This document shows positions 25,001 to 32,872 of a DNA stretch of 64,000 nucleotides, piece after piece; within the stretch, counting starts at the first letter, position 1, and the number at the start of each line of letters is the position of its first letter. The stretch is from Epiperipatus broadwayi (lineage: Eukaryota; Onychophora; Udeonychophora; Euonychophora; Peripatidae), in NCBI GenBank assembly GCA_028023455.1, contig JAQFVV010012397.1:1-64000 (forward strand). The letters run 5' to 3'. The position numbers and the translations under genes were made by a program. The notes under the pieces are model-generated. The model saw only the letters and a list, made by a program, of their open reading frames with translations. It was not told the DNA's origin and ran no database searches.

Positions 25001-26196
25001 AAAATATTGTGTTAAATACAATGTGTTAATTTATTTCCTGATGTTTAAAACCTGGTGGCACCTATGTAATTTGTGAAAATAAATTAACAAAAATGTAAAT
25101 CATAAAATATACTAAATCTGATCATAATAATATATATATATATATAAAGCATTTTACAATTATTGAAAATTAAAGTCTGAACTTTGCCATTAAATGAAAA
25201 TCATTATTAAAATAAAGTGATTTGCCTCTGTAATAGTGTCACATTAATCACTGATAATGAAAATTGCAAATAAAAAAAACCAAATAGCTATTATTAAGAT
25301 TAAAAGAATGTATTCTCATTTTATTTAAACATGCTTTGCTTTATTAATTCTTGATTGTATTTAATTAAGATAAATAAATAATTTTAAGAAAGGTATATGG
25401 TTTTTTTTACCTGCTTTTTTGTTTTGAGTATTTTAGATATTAAAACTTATTTATAAAAAGACATGTATGTGGTACATAGTAAATTTTAACATAAAGAGAC
25501 ATATGCATGAATTTTAATAGACTAAGTTCAGGTATGCTTTCATTTAAATATATACAGTATTAAATACATCATTTTCTCTTGAAGAGATATTGATCAATTA
25601 TTACTAATCTGCCAATATAATCATAATAATAAAGTGTGTACAGTTAATAAAAATTTTGCTTACTAATACATGATGGTATTTTTGTCCACAATCGTTTAGA
25701 AGAGCAAAAAATTTTTGAAGATCCATTTATTTTATAACCTTCATTGCAATGATATTCTGCTGTTCTATTTGATATAGAGAAATTATAAATTGCATTTGGT
25801 ACTTCAGGTGGTTTACCACATGTCACTAAATGGTTCAAAAAATATTAGGACACTGAATATAAAAATTCTATTAGAAACAAATAATTTTTTTTTAATGAAA
25901 AAGAGTTTTTAATTAAATATTTTTTTAAAAAATATATATATTTTTTTTTCAAACGATTTTTGTTAAATTTATAAAAATAAATAAATCCATATTAATACTA
26001 AGATATAAAAGTCTGAGTGACTTACATGTGCATGTAGGTAAATCTGTCCATGACTTATTTGAAATGCAATAAACATTTTCTGATCCTTCCATCACAAATC
26101 CAGGATGGCATTTATATGTAACAAGTCCATTTGTTCCAATTGGAATAAAAAAACTGTGAGAGGAATTTGGTATGGCAACAGCTCGTCCACATGACA
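6894..26196 (-). CDS. Sushi (CCP) repeat protein gene, partial, 22 intact exons in window
   Basis: Serial sushi domains, each in one exon that starts and ends in phase 1, so any number can join in frame. Each intact domain shows the family pattern: Cys near the start, Y-x-C, G-F/Y, a third Cys, W, and a final P-x-C, which implies two disulfides (Cys1-3 and Cys2-4). Order from 5': exons 26196-26026 and 25825-25664, a 7.7 kb intron with transposons, then five repeats of C', A', C and A exons. Sushi proteins are extracellular and bind proteins or glycans, as complement regulators, selectins and adhesion receptors do; which applies here cannot be told. Each domain carries N-glycosylation sequons. 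No signal peptide, membrane segment or terminal exon is visible, so both ends are missing. Joined in frame the exons give about 1,250 residues. Confidence 0.85.
7245..7402 (-). pseudogene. Dead sushi exon B, type I, unit 1
   Basis: Sushi-like reading starting CDSPLHV with first, second and last Cys present, but the third Cys is Ser and the Trp is Leu. There is no AG after the poly-pyrimidine tract at the 5' end, and the expected donor reads CTAGCT. The frame is still open in this copy, unlike units 2-5. Confidence 0.75.
7569..7745 (-). CDS. Sushi exon C, type I, unit 1
   Basis: 177 bp, acceptor TTTTCAG, donor GTATGC, phase 1-1. Domain runs from KCSSVPDVPK to SWSSLPSC. Sequons are N-E-T and N-S-T. 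Its protein is identical to the unit 2 copy. Confidence 0.9.
8044..8208 (-). CDS. Sushi exon A', type II, unit 1
   Basis: 165 bp, acceptor TTTCTTTAG, donor GTAAGA. Domain begins TKCEPPPAVPN and has N-F-S and N-G-S sequons and SEVHC around the third Cys. Confidence 0.9.
8398..8562 (-). pseudogene. Dead sushi exon B', type II, unit 1
   Basis: Open sushi-like frame starting CDSPLHVEN with Trp kept, but the third Cys is Trp (one base change) and the Gly after the second Cys is lost. No acceptor AG follows the T tract and no usable donor is seen. Confidence 0.72.
8709..8885 (-). CDS. Sushi exon C', type II, unit 1
   Basis: 177 bp, acceptor TCAG, donor GTATGC. Domain from KCGSLPDVPK to SLPSC. It has Phe where other copies have Ser before SFLNET. 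The N-S-T sequon of type I is N-S-D here and so is lost. Confidence 0.9.
9183..9347 (-). CDS. Sushi exon A, type I, unit 2
   Basis: 165 bp with the same splice signals as unit 1 exon A. The protein differs from it at a single position (Leu for Phe). Confidence 0.9.
9533..9692 (-). pseudogene. Dead sushi exon B, type I, unit 2
   Basis: As in unit 1 but with an in-frame TGA (codons GTC CAC TGA) near the third-Cys region, plus missing splice signals. Confidence 0.8.
9857..10033 (-). CDS. Sushi exon C, type I, unit 2
   Basis: 177 bp, intact splice sites. Encodes the same residues as the unit 1 copy, which indicates recent duplication or conversion between units 1 and 2. Confidence 0.9.
10335..10499 (-). 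CDS. Sushi exon A', type II, unit 2
   Basis: 165 bp, acceptor TTTAG, donor GTAAGA. Variants PPTVPNAM distinguish it from other A' copies. Cys and Trp pattern complete. Confidence 0.9.
10690..10850 (-). pseudogene. Dead sushi exon B', type II, unit 2
   Basis: Open frame with Trp in place of the third Cys. No AG acceptor at the poly-T tract and no donor in phase 1. Confidence 0.72.
11001..11177 (-). CDS. Sushi exon C', type II, unit 2
   Basis: 177 bp, acceptor TCAG, donor GTATGC. Complete domain with N-E-T sequon. Confidence 0.9.
11475..11639 (-). CDS. Sushi exon A, type I, unit 3
   Basis: 165 bp, same splice signals. Carries HCSSEG around the third Cys, a variant shared only with unit 4. 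Confidence 0.9.
11825..11985 (-). pseudogene. Dead sushi exon B, type I, unit 3
   Basis: In-frame TGA at the same place as in unit 2. Third Cys, Trp and both splice sites are lost. Confidence 0.8.
12148..12324 (-). CDS. Sushi exon C, type I, unit 3
   Basis: 177 bp, acceptor TTTCAG, donor GTATGC. Reads TCSSMPDVPK at the start and PESWSSLPSC at the end. The S-M and P-E variants are shared with unit 4. Complete Cys/Trp set. Confidence 0.88.
12624..12788 (-). CDS. Sushi exon A', type II, unit 3
   Basis: 165 bp. Carries PPSAVPN, found otherwise only in unit 4; the encoded domain is identical between these two units. Confidence 0.9.
12978..13137 (-). pseudogene. Dead sushi exon B', type II, unit 3
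   Basis: Open frame lacking the third Cys (Trp instead), with Arg for Gln before the domain Trp. Acceptor AG and donor missing. Confidence 0.72.
13288..13464 (-). CDS. Sushi exon C', type II, unit 3
   Basis: 177 bp, intact splice sites. Val to Phe change (PDFPK) near the N-terminus of the domain. Confidence 0.9.
13762..13926 (-). CDS. Sushi exon A, type I, unit 4
   Basis: 165 bp. As unit 3 (HCSSEG), with one extra change, SGADE for SVADE. Splice sites intact. Confidence 0.9.
14112..14270 (-). pseudogene. Dead sushi exon B, type I, unit 4
   Basis: In-frame TGA as in units 2 and 3. No splice signals. Confidence 0.8.
14436..14612 (-). CDS. Sushi exon C, type I, unit 4
   Basis: 177 bp, acceptor TTTCAG, donor GTATGC. 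KCSSMPDVPK and PESW as in unit 3, apart from Lys for Thr before the first Cys. Confidence 0.88.
14912..15076 (-). CDS. Sushi exon A', type II, unit 4
   Basis: 165 bp. Same domain residues as unit 3 (PPSAVPN). Confidence 0.9.
15266..15425 (-). pseudogene. Dead sushi exon B', type II, unit 4
   Basis: Open frame starting CDSPLYVKN with the third Cys replaced by Trp. Splice signals absent. Confidence 0.72.
15576..15752 (-). CDS. Sushi exon C', type II, unit 4
   Basis: 177 bp with normal splice sites. Three changes stand out: PDIPK, NETNG for NETYG, and CDYGF for CDDGF. All four Cys are kept. Confidence 0.88.
16050..16214 (-). CDS. Sushi exon A, type I, unit 5
   Basis: 165 bp. Most diverged A copy (KYSAADEVAF, KEHC); its first sequon is K-Y-S and therefore shifted. 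The donor is GTAAAT rather than GTAAGT, which may be slightly weaker. Confidence 0.85.
16393..16515 (-). pseudogene. Dead sushi exon B, type I, unit 5, internally deleted
   Basis: Same in-frame TGA as units 2-4, plus small deletions that remove parts of the domain. This explains the 2240 bp spacing of this unit. Confidence 0.78.
16677..16853 (-). CDS. Sushi exon C, type I, unit 5
   Basis: 177 bp, intact splice sites. MALYQC and LERNST replace MASYQC and LEGNST; the usual Gly is lost but all Cys and Trp remain. Confidence 0.88.
17152..17316 (-). CDS. Sushi exon A', type II, unit 5
   Basis: 165 bp, acceptor TTTAG, donor GTAAGA. VFYHC and KVYC variants. Complete domain. Confidence 0.9.
17508..17665 (-). 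pseudogene. Dead sushi exon B', type II, unit 5
   Basis: Third Cys is Trp and, unlike other B' copies, there is an in-frame TAG where the Tyr before the second Cys should be. Confidence 0.75.
17817..17993 (-). CDS. Sushi exon C', type II, unit 5
   Basis: 177 bp. VSYQC, TWTSLPSCVTK variants. First exon of the array in transcription order. Splice sites intact. Confidence 0.88.
18041..19042. other. Intron sequence with decayed end of the array
   Basis: 18010-18240 is a decayed copy of the intron downstream of exon C', with AAAGCCTACATATTAC repeated. From 18250 to 19042 I see only AT-rich sequence with no exon or known repeat. Confidence 0.6.
19043..21093 (+). mobile_element. Solo LTR of the element 1/2 family
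   Basis: Starts TGAAGCAATGG and ends CTGTCATA, collinear with the element 1 LTR over its whole 2.05 kb but diverged by many small changes. It is flanked by ATAT on both sides (19039-19042 and 21094-21097), an exact 4-bp target duplication, and no internal region follows. LTR-LTR recombination is the usual route to such a solo LTR. It lies in the long intron of the sushi gene. Confidence 0.88.
19638..19645 (+). promoter_or_regulatory. TATA box in the solo LTR
   Basis: TATAAATA at the position equivalent to the boxes in elements 1 and 2. Confidence 0.5.
21094..22479. other. AT-rich intron, no gene seen
   Basis: Homopolymer-rich sequence with long T runs and a T8G9 run near 21702. I recognise no exon or repeat family before the LINE starts. 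Confidence 0.5.
22480..24620 (+). pseudogene. Decayed non-LTR retrotransposon (LINE), 5' truncated
   Basis: Broken by many stops and frameshifts, but readable in pieces. 22460-22660 gives the end of an AP-endonuclease-like domain (WTW, then FNTRSGHQLVRCKI). 23210-23290 gives the start of reverse transcriptase with KAPDNDGI. 23578-23880 reads FGFVDYKKTFDSI and later GVRxSESISPKLF, the fingers and palm; the catalytic FADD box is damaged (DFAIM near 23920). 24440-24620 gives the C-terminal stretch WIPRNCKKPR to RRWIELGERF. The order fits RTE/jockey-type elements found in many invertebrates. It is inserted in the sushi gene intron in antisense to it. It cannot encode active protein. Confidence 0.85.
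24621..25663. other. Intron sequence without recognised features
   Basis: AT-rich, with a short (AT)n run near 25129-25146. No open sushi exon or repeat family recognised. Confidence 0.5.
25664..25825 (-). CDS. Upstream sushi exon, A-like
   Basis: 162 bp, acceptor CATTTAG, donor GTAAGC, phase 1-1. Domain from TCGKPPEVPN to IPSC with four Cys and Trp. It resembles array exon A (NFS, NGSSK) but is well diverged, and has three sequons (N-F-S, N-R-T, N-G-S). It represents an older copy outside the amplified block. Confidence 0.88.
26026..26196 (-). CDS. Upstream sushi exon, C-like
   Basis: 171 bp, acceptor TTTCAG, donor GTAAGT, phase 1-1. Domain from SCGRAVAIPN to DLPTC, aligning best with array exon C. 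Sequons N-S-S and N-K-S. Only a 200-bp intron separates it from the A-like exon, so no B exon lies between. It is the most 5' exon of the gene I can find. Confidence 0.88.
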
Positions 26197-26199
26197 CTG

Positions 26200-27845
26200 A
26201 AATGAAAAATGTAAATGAAATTAATCCATTATTTATACAAATATAAATCAATATTTTTGTATCAATTGAGTATTAAGGAAAACTATTGAATTGCAATGGT
26301 TTTCTTTAAACTTAAAAGTTTTACTTTAAAAATGTATTTATTTATTAAAATTATATATATAAAATATTGTAAAACAAAACAGACTTACAAAAAAAGTTAG
26401 TATTATATTTGTTGTATTTGGTTAAAAATATGGATTTATTAAGTTTAATAATGTATAAGATCGGAAGCTATATTTAATGACTCCAGAAAAACAAAACAGA
26501 AGAACATCCAAAGAAAGTTTAATTATAGAAATATTATTTTAAGTAGAGAGCAACGAAAATAGATTGCTTAAGAATAAAGTGAATGTGAAATGATAATTAA
26601 ATTAGCAAATGTATATTACATTAAAATATTTGTGAAAAAGATAACATTGTGTATATAAAGCAGAGAGCAAATGTGTAAAACTCATTAAATGAAATAATAA
26701 AGAAGATTGAAAGAACTAATTATGGTAAAAAAAAAAAAAAAAGATAGCTGTGCAAATAAAAATGTGTGAAAAATAGACTGATCTTTATCATAGAAAATTT
26801 ATGGCAGAAACAGAAAATAATAAGGAAAAAAAGATTGTGATTACTAATAAAATCAGGATTATCAGATATGAAAAGATGTGTATGTATAAATAGCAAATGC
26901 AGAAAGTAGCAAGTGTTTTGTTTTTCCCCTGCAATGCTTCTAGTGCGGTCAGTGCTGTCGATATACATTTGACTGGAGCAAAAAGGATCCAGGGAGGAAA
27001 GCAATCTGGAAGGTGGTGGAAAGCCTTTTCTGCAATGAGGGAATTAATTCCAGAAATCAAACTTCTGTAGGTGGCAAAAGACAGTTAGGGCAATCAACAG
27101 ATCATACAGATCTTTTTTTTTTCATGCACCTGATGAGCTCTATAGGATATATCAAAAAAGAATTGTATCAATCAACTTACTAAGGCTATAAACCTCAGGA
27201 ATATGTGCATGAAAATGCGAAGGTGTTGGCTGAGTTAGAATATAGTTGATGATGAAAATTAATGAGAATTAAAAATACCTATCAGTGGAAGAGAGGATTT
27301 TAGTGATTTTATTTATATAATACTTAAAATGTTAACTATCCTATACAGTTTATTTTGCTTAAAGGTCAATAAATGTTAATTAATTATTACTAATTATTAC
27401 TATCGTTAATTTCTCTTGACTTATCTTTTCGTTTATTTAACTTATTGCTATTCATATAAGTCCATTTTAGAATATACACCAAAACATGGCATAGATGCTT
27501 ATTCAAGTCTGGTATAATGAGTAAATTTAGCAGTCAGAGTGAACCTAGCCAAGTCATAACAAAACAGTGTGTCAGTCATTATGTTCAAACCTGAAAAAAG
27601 TGTTAGACAGTCAGTGATAACTGAATTTGATGTTATATGTTACACATGTTTTTTTTTTTTTGCTCAATGGGATTGGGCATAATAAAAGTAGCAGTGCTGA
27701 TGTGTTTATCGTGAAGAAGAATCATAGATATAATAAACAAGTATTATGAGATACCCATAGCTGAGAAAGTATTATATGAAAAGATAGTTAAAAAATACTA
27801 AATGATTATTTTAGTGCTGGACTATCAAGGCATATAGTTAGACTA
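26200..27845. other. AT-rich sequence upstream of the first visible sushi exon
   Basis: No further sushi exon, signal peptide exon or promoter could be recognised. A less AT-rich patch at 26930-27060 reads in places like coding sequence but matches no family I know. Confidence 0.45.
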
Positions 27846-27849
27846 TCTT

Positions 27850-28470
27850 TAAGCATATGAGACAATGGAAAGATGAAATGGTAAAATAGTGTGCCATTGT
27901 TTTAAAATAATTAGTGAAAAATTGCGGATATGGAGTTTATGCAGAGGAGATATTATTAGACCAGTTATTTTTGGGTTTGTTAGATGATAGAATCAGACAA
28001 AACTTGTTCACAGAAAGAAAAGAGTGGCTCATGAACTAGCAATAGGACAAAGGATATTTTTTAGAAATAGACAATGGAAAGGTGAAATGGTAAAACAGTG
28101 TGCCATTGCTTTAAAATAATTAGTGAAAAATTGCGGATATGGAGTTTATGCAGAGGAGATATTTTTGGGTTTGTTAGATGATAGATTCAGACAAAACTTG
28201 TTCACAGAAAGAAAGGAGTGGCTCACGAACTAGCAATAGGACAAAGGAATTTTTTTAGAAATAGAAATGAGAATAAAATGAGTTTGTAAAACCGATCGAG
28301 AGTCATGGAGTAAAAACAATATTTCAAGCAGAGAGAAAAATGAGAGAATTAGTTGTTTTTGCTGTGATAAAGCTAAGCACATATGAAGAGATTACAAATT
28401 TTGAAGTGAAATGTGTGATAATTTTAATCAGAGAGTACATTTGGCAAGAAAATGTAAGGAAACTGACAAA
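27850..28470 (+). pseudogene. Decayed Ty3/gypsy gag with zinc knuckles
   Basis: Gag capsid-type pieces (LVKNCGYGVYAEE, then LFLGLLDDRIRQNLF) occur twice because of a 200-bp tandem duplication. 28350-28450 reads two CCHC knuckles: CFCCDKAKHI, with the last Cys lost, and CDNFNQRVHLARKC. Stops and frameshifts break it. It opens the plus-strand gypsy copy that continues at 28490, 31360 and 33826. Confidence 0.78.
27861..28262 (+). repeat. About 200-bp direct tandem duplication within gag remnant
   Basis: AGACAATGGAAAG and about 200 following bases recur from near 28066, with one copy lacking about 10 bp near 28160. The duplication lies inside coding sequence. Confidence 0.85.
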
Positions 28471-28489
28471 AAAAATTGTCAGGAGAAGC

Positions 28490-29370
28490 AGTTAAAGTTG
28501 AAAACTAAGGGAGTCATATTAGATAAAATCTATAGTATCAATACCACAAGTGTCAGTGGACAAACTAAGTTTATGTTATAACTAGAGATCTGTAATAAAA
28601 AATTATAAGAGGAAAATTGATAGTGGATCTGGAATAAAATTAATCTCTGAGAAGTTATGGAAATAGCTTTAGGGAGAAAATACAGACATAGCAATTCAAA
28701 AGACATCTATCAAGGCTGTAGACATAAAGAGCAATGAATTAGGAATGATGGATTACATGATAGTTACCTATTAAAAACATGAATAAGAAAGTAAAATTGC
28801 CAATCAGCTTGTTAATAGAGCGTGAATGATTTAAAGAAATATGAATAAATATTAATGTTAATGTGGTGAACAATTTGGCAATGGGACAATTGATAAGACA
28901 AAGACTGCTCTAATTATTTGCAAATAAATAAGGGCTAATAGTATCAAACCCAGATCATTTTGATATTAAGAAAAAACTTCAAATAACCACATGCATTTGA
29001 ACATGGAGTAGGGGCAGAGTTATCTCACCCTAGAGATAAGGGAGAATGACTAGTAGCATAAGCTTCATGCACACTTTCAAAATCAGAAAAAATTTATAAT
29101 CAAATAGATAAAGAAGTATTTTCTATAGTATTTGCCCTAGAAATTTCATCAATATATATAGGGTAGACATTTTTTATATAGTTACAGATCATAAACCATT
29201 ATTAGGCATTTTTGCTCATGACAAATTAGCACCTGAACATATAAGCCCTAGGATGTTATGCTGGCAGAATATTTTGGCTGCATATGATTACCAGTAACAT
29301 TTCAAAAAAGGGATAGATGTTACACATGCGGATGCATTGTCAAGATCCCTGAATAAATTTGAAATATAAA
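28490..29370 (+). pseudogene. Decayed gypsy protease and RNase H, reverse transcriptase deleted
   Basis: Near 28615-28650 a DSGSGI-like protease active site can be read. The text then jumps to RNase H: GVGAELSHPRDKGE, KEVFSIVFALE, VTDHKPLLGIF and THADALSRS. The reverse transcriptase palm that should lie between is absent, so this copy suffered an internal deletion as well as point decay. The next domain resumes at 31360 after the Penelope-like insertion. Confidence 0.82.
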
Positions 29371-29411
29371 CACAGAAACAGAGGTGAATTATAGATAATA
29401 TAAAAACTAAT

Positions 29412-29905
29412 ATTCTAGCACATATGCATGTTCGGCCCAACTGTTTCCAAAAACTATAAAGTGTTATAAAATTGATAAATAAAAACAAACAAGCTGAACA
29501 GTTTCAAAGGATCTTGCCTTCATAATCATAACTTGCTAATACATTTAATGACATGCAAATATACTAATTCCATTTCTTTGATAAAGTATAGTAAGAGGCC
29601 TTCCAATTTATGGTGTCTTTGCCTTGTGAGATGAAGGCCTCTGATTTCTCTTTTAAGGTCATGTCTTTCTCTACACACGATTGTGGGATTTGTCTGGAAT
29701 GCACTCGTGATGACTTGTTCTCTGGTGCTGAAAGAAAACTGAGTAGGTGGAAGGATCGTTGAGAGCTCTATTGTATAAATATTTATGTTGTGCTAATCGC
29801 GTGGACAAAGATGCTCTGCTTTCCCCATAATGTGCCTTTACAGTTATTGTTGGAGCAAGCAATATTATATACTGTATGGGGGTGTCTGTAAAAGTAGAGT
29901 TTGGT
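29412..29905 (-). repeat. Left inverted arm of the Penelope-like element
   Basis: Reverse complement of 30832-31340 with scattered differences; for example GGTGTCTTTGCC on the left pairs with the matching reverse near 31120. Confidence 0.8.
29671..29862 (-). pseudogene. Penelope-like GIY-YIG endonuclease fragment
   Basis: 63 residues with HYGESRASLSTRLAQHK, the conserved Y-G-E-S, L-x-x-R-L-x-x-H pattern of the endonuclease at the C-terminus of Penelope-like polyproteins. This nuclease nicks the target DNA in intact elements. The fragment is not joined to the reverse transcriptase frame here. Confidence 0.72.
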
Positions 29906-30332
29906 CTTTAGTATTGTTAATTAAATTTTAGAATTGGGGGGGGGGGGGGTTCGGAAGCAAAGCTGATATCTGTTGTTGAGGATGGAATGCAATTTACTGT
30001 GTAAATTGGAGATGTATGGTAGCAATGATCTGGGTTTATCCTGTGTGTTGTGAGTGTTAAGCTGTTTATTCTAAATATATAAGATTTTTTTGTCAACAGT
30101 GGACTGCCTGAATCCTAAATTCAATAAATCCTGTTTGTATTTTATTACATTTGCTTTTGTATCTACCTCAATTTTACATAACAGCCTGTTTCTGTGCAAA
30201 AAAGATGCCAGGCCAGATAATTTGTTCTATTAGGGCATTAGATTGGGGGTGTATATGGCATCTGATCTCCAATGGTTTGATGGCCATACTATAATGGCAG
30301 TAGTTGTTTTCTCTTAGTATGTTGACATCAAG

Positions 30333-30991
30333 CTATTTAATAAGTTGGTGAGTATCTTCAATTGTGACATCCATAACTAATGCTGTGCTGGTTTCCAATT
30401 CAACTTTGATTTGTGTGATGATCTCAGGGGTGGCAACAATGAATAGGTTGTCCACATATCTAGTGTATATTAGAAAGCATGCAGGATTTAAACCAGGTAT
30501 GATCTCATAATAGATCAGGAAGATGCTGGTAATTACACCACTCAGTGGTAAACCTATGGGCCACCCTTGTTTCATGGAGAACCACTGGTTTCTGAAGAAT
30601 GCCAGAATATTGTTGTCCAACCAACATAGTAAGTCATAAATGAAGTCTACTTGATGTTGAGCTATTTTTTGTGCAAAAGTTCATCTCTGATAATTTGGGT
30701 CGACTTGTCTCTATTCACAGAGCCATATAGTTCAGAAACATCCATGGTGGCCAATTTGATGTTTGGGCATAGTTGTAAATCTTTGATGGAGGATACAAAC
30801 TCCAACAATTTAATTAACAATACTAAAAAACAAACTCTAACTTTTACAGATCCCCCATACAGTATATAATATTGCTTGCTCCTACAATAACTGTAAAAGC
30901 ACATATTATGGTGAAAGCAGAGCATCTTTGTCCACACACAATTAGCACAACATAAATATTCATACAATAGAGCTCTCAACGATCCTTCCAC
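30333..30991 (-). pseudogene. Penelope-like reverse transcriptase fragment
   Basis: Two overlapping pieces. 30662-30991 has LATMDVSELYGSV, matching the first Asp motif. 30333-30620 has FSMKQGWPIGLPLSGVI and then the catalytic box as RYVDNLFIV, with the second Asp changed to Asn. Frame break near 30640. The pattern (Q-G-x-x-x-G-x-P-L-S, then RYVDD) is typical of Penelope-like enzymes rather than LINE or LTR types. Inactive. Confidence 0.82.
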
Positions 30992-31340
30992 CTATTCAGT
31001 TTTCTTTCAGCACCAGAGCACAAGTCATCATGAGTGCATTTCAGACAATCCCACAATCATGTGTAGAGAGACATGACCTTAAAAAAAATCAGAAAGGCCT
31101 TCTTCATCTCATGAGTCAAAGACACCATAAATAGGAAAGGACACATGCTATGCTTTATCGAAGAAATGGAATTAGCATATATACATATCATTAAACATAT
31201 TAGCAAGCTATGATTATGAAGGCAAGATCCTTTGAAAGCGCTGAGCTTGTTTGTATTTATTTATCAATTTTATAATAACACTTTATAACTTTTCAGAACT
31301 GTTGTGCAGAACATGCACACATGCTAGAATATATATATTT
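30832..31340 (+). repeat. Right inverted arm of the Penelope-like element
   Basis: Inverted partner of 29412-29905. It contains the endonuclease region in antisense to the left arm. Confidence 0.8.
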
Positions 31341-31345
31341 CCCCA

Positions 31346-31609
31346 AAGTAAATCACTTGACTTAAAATCTAATATTGTAAATAGTGAAATGGTTCAAAAA
31401 TGGATAAATAATTATCACGACTATCAAATATTAACAAAATGAATAAGAGAAGGTGGCTCAAGAGATTTAGATTAACAAGGAGAAGTTATCAGTGTGTAAT
31501 GGATGAATAATAATGGGAGATGAAACAGTAATACCACCTGCAGGGGACATTGAGTTTTAGAATTGTTGCATAGAGGTCATCCAAGTATAGTGAGATGTGA
31601 TGGTACTGT
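31346..31609 (+). pseudogene. Gypsy spacer and start of integrase zinc finger
   Basis: Resumes the plus-strand gypsy after the Penelope-like insertion. EMVQKWINNYHDYQ matches the RNase H-integrase linker, and LLHRGHPSIVR near 31570-31600 is the L-H-x-G-H-x-G-I half of the integrase HHCC finger. The finger is cut by the minus-strand LINE; its second half is at 33826. Confidence 0.72.
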
Positions 31610-31689
31610 GACTTCTCCTTAAACGGAGTCAGGAATCTCTCAGCAACTATGCCCATAGAAACCAATTAGCCACTTTTCCTTCCCCTTCA

Positions 31690-31966
31690 ATTCCTCACCC
31701 TAAGCTTTCCCATAATCTGCTCTATTCCATTTCCACAACATAATCTTTGTCAACTCTATGGCCTTTATATCTAAATCGCCCTTGTCTTTCCCCAAACCTA
31801 GCATAAAAACCAATAACCCACTCTCTGTATAATCACTTTGTTCATATTTATTCTCCCATAACTTCATTAATTGTATCTTTTCTGCTTTCAAGCATTTACA
31901 TTCAATCAACAGATGCCTAATATTTTCTATGCCTTCCTTTCACAATTTGCAGACTAAATCACCCAT
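31690..31966 (-). pseudogene. LINE C-terminal zinc-finger-like tail
   Basis: Reads KNMGDLVCKLWKEGIEN, HLLIECKCL and onward to a stop. The CxxCxxxxEx-xHxxxxC pattern is that of the C-terminal finger of several LINE clades, with the second Cys lost. It is the direct continuation of 33026-33810. Confidence 0.7.
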
Positions 31967-31978
31967 ATTTTTCCATTT
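31967..31978. repeat. 12-bp target duplication, left copy
   Basis: ATTTTTCCATTT, identical to 33014-33025 at the other side of the insertion. Removing the insertion plus one copy restores the LINE reading across the site. Confidence 0.8.
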
Positions 31979-32082
31979 AAACAAGGCAAAACTCTCCATA
32001 GAGTAGTGCCACCCTGTGCCAACCAAAATAATCAATGGAATGCCTAAGGCTTGTGCATAAAATCCCTATCTAGTGCCTACTC

Positions 32083-32141
32083 ATCCAATATCCCCAGACT
32101 AGTTTCTGGCTTGTGGCCTTTGTCAGTGAGGAGCCTTGGAT
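32083..32141 (-). ncRNA. Hammerhead ribozyme-like core, unit R1
   Basis: On the minus strand: helix I 5' side GGCTCCTCA, then CTGACAA (the conserved G of CTGANGA is A), a 3-bp helix II GGC/GCC with loop CACAA, then GAAACTAGTC and the helix I 3' side TGGGGATATTGGAT. Helix III is minimal (AC/GU closed by TA). Predicted cleavage follows GTC at 32097. Confidence 0.65.
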
Positions 32142-32526
32142 TGGAGAACACTGCACCTAGATCTTAGGATTTAATGCAACCCTCCAGCATCCACCTTTTA
32201 TCTCTACTTAACTACAAAACTATAAAAATGAAATTGAAAACACAATATCTTCAATCTAAACTCAATAGCTTATATAGTCATATGGGTCTATTCAGCACCC
32301 GTACATTTTGGTATCTTTAGCTCTTTAACAATCATAGCCACCACTATCCTATCATGCAGGATTGGTGTTAAACCACTAAACAGCACATGATCACTATCTC
32401 ATACTAGCACATAATTGTTATTAAACAAAGCAAAACTCTCCATACAGTAATGCCACCCTGTGCCAACTAGAGTAATCAATAGATTCCAGAAGGCTTGTGC
32501 ATAAAATCCCTATCTAGTGCCTACTC

Positions 32527-32586
32527 ATTCAATATCCACAGACTAGTTTCTGGCTTGTGGCCTTCATCAGTGAGGAGTCTTGGATC
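32527..32586 (-). ncRNA. Hammerhead ribozyme-like core, unit R2
   Basis: Best conserved core: CTGATGA, helix II GGC-CACAA-GCC, GAAAC, TA loop, GTC. Helix I pairs CTCCTCA with TGTGGAT (one mismatch). The first helix II position would be A opposite A, so catalytic fitness is uncertain. Confidence 0.7.
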
Positions 32587-32810
32587 TGAGAGCACTGCAC
32601 CTAGATCTTAGGATCTAATGCAACTCTCCAGCAGCCACCTTTTATTCTACTTAACTACAAAACTATGAGAATGAAATTGAAAACATAGTATATCTTCAAT
32701 CTAAGCTCAATAGCTTAGTCATATGGGTCTGAACTCAGTTCAGCATCATTACATTTTGGTGTCTGCTAGAGGATCGCATTAGATCCTAAGATCTAGGTGC
32801 AGTCCTTTCA

Positions 32811-32872
32811 GATCCAAGGCTCTTCACTGACAAAGGCCACAATCCAGAAACTAGTCTGAGGATATTGGATGA
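32811..32872 (+). ncRNA. Hammerhead ribozyme-like core, inverted unit R3
   Basis: Plus strand. Helix I pairs CTCTTCA with TGAGGAT; compared with R1, the C-to-T and G-to-A changes keep every pair. Core CTGACAA (G to A), GAAACTAGTC intact at 32847-32856. Confidence 0.65.

Larger units (their letters stand above)
29400..31345 (-). mobile_element. Penelope-like element with inverted arms
   Basis: The centre encodes a Penelope-type reverse transcriptase on the minus strand. About 500 bp at each end (29412-29905 and 30832-31340) are inverted copies of one another, each covering the GIY-YIG-like endonuclease region and the element 3' end. Penelope-like elements often insert with duplicated or inverted partial copies. 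It sits inside the plus-strand gypsy, between its RNase H and integrase. Target duplication not resolved. Confidence 0.8.

Noticed and set aside
26720-27060. Minus-strand frames as the first (signal peptide) exon of the sushi gene
   Set aside because: The hydrophobic text is low-complexity AT-driven Phe/Leu, and no donor in phase 1 follows a plausible start.
29936-29950. Poly-G run as a regulatory G-quadruplex
   Set aside because: A single homopolymer run, more likely slippage or a sequencing artefact; similar short runs occur near 21707 and 60765.
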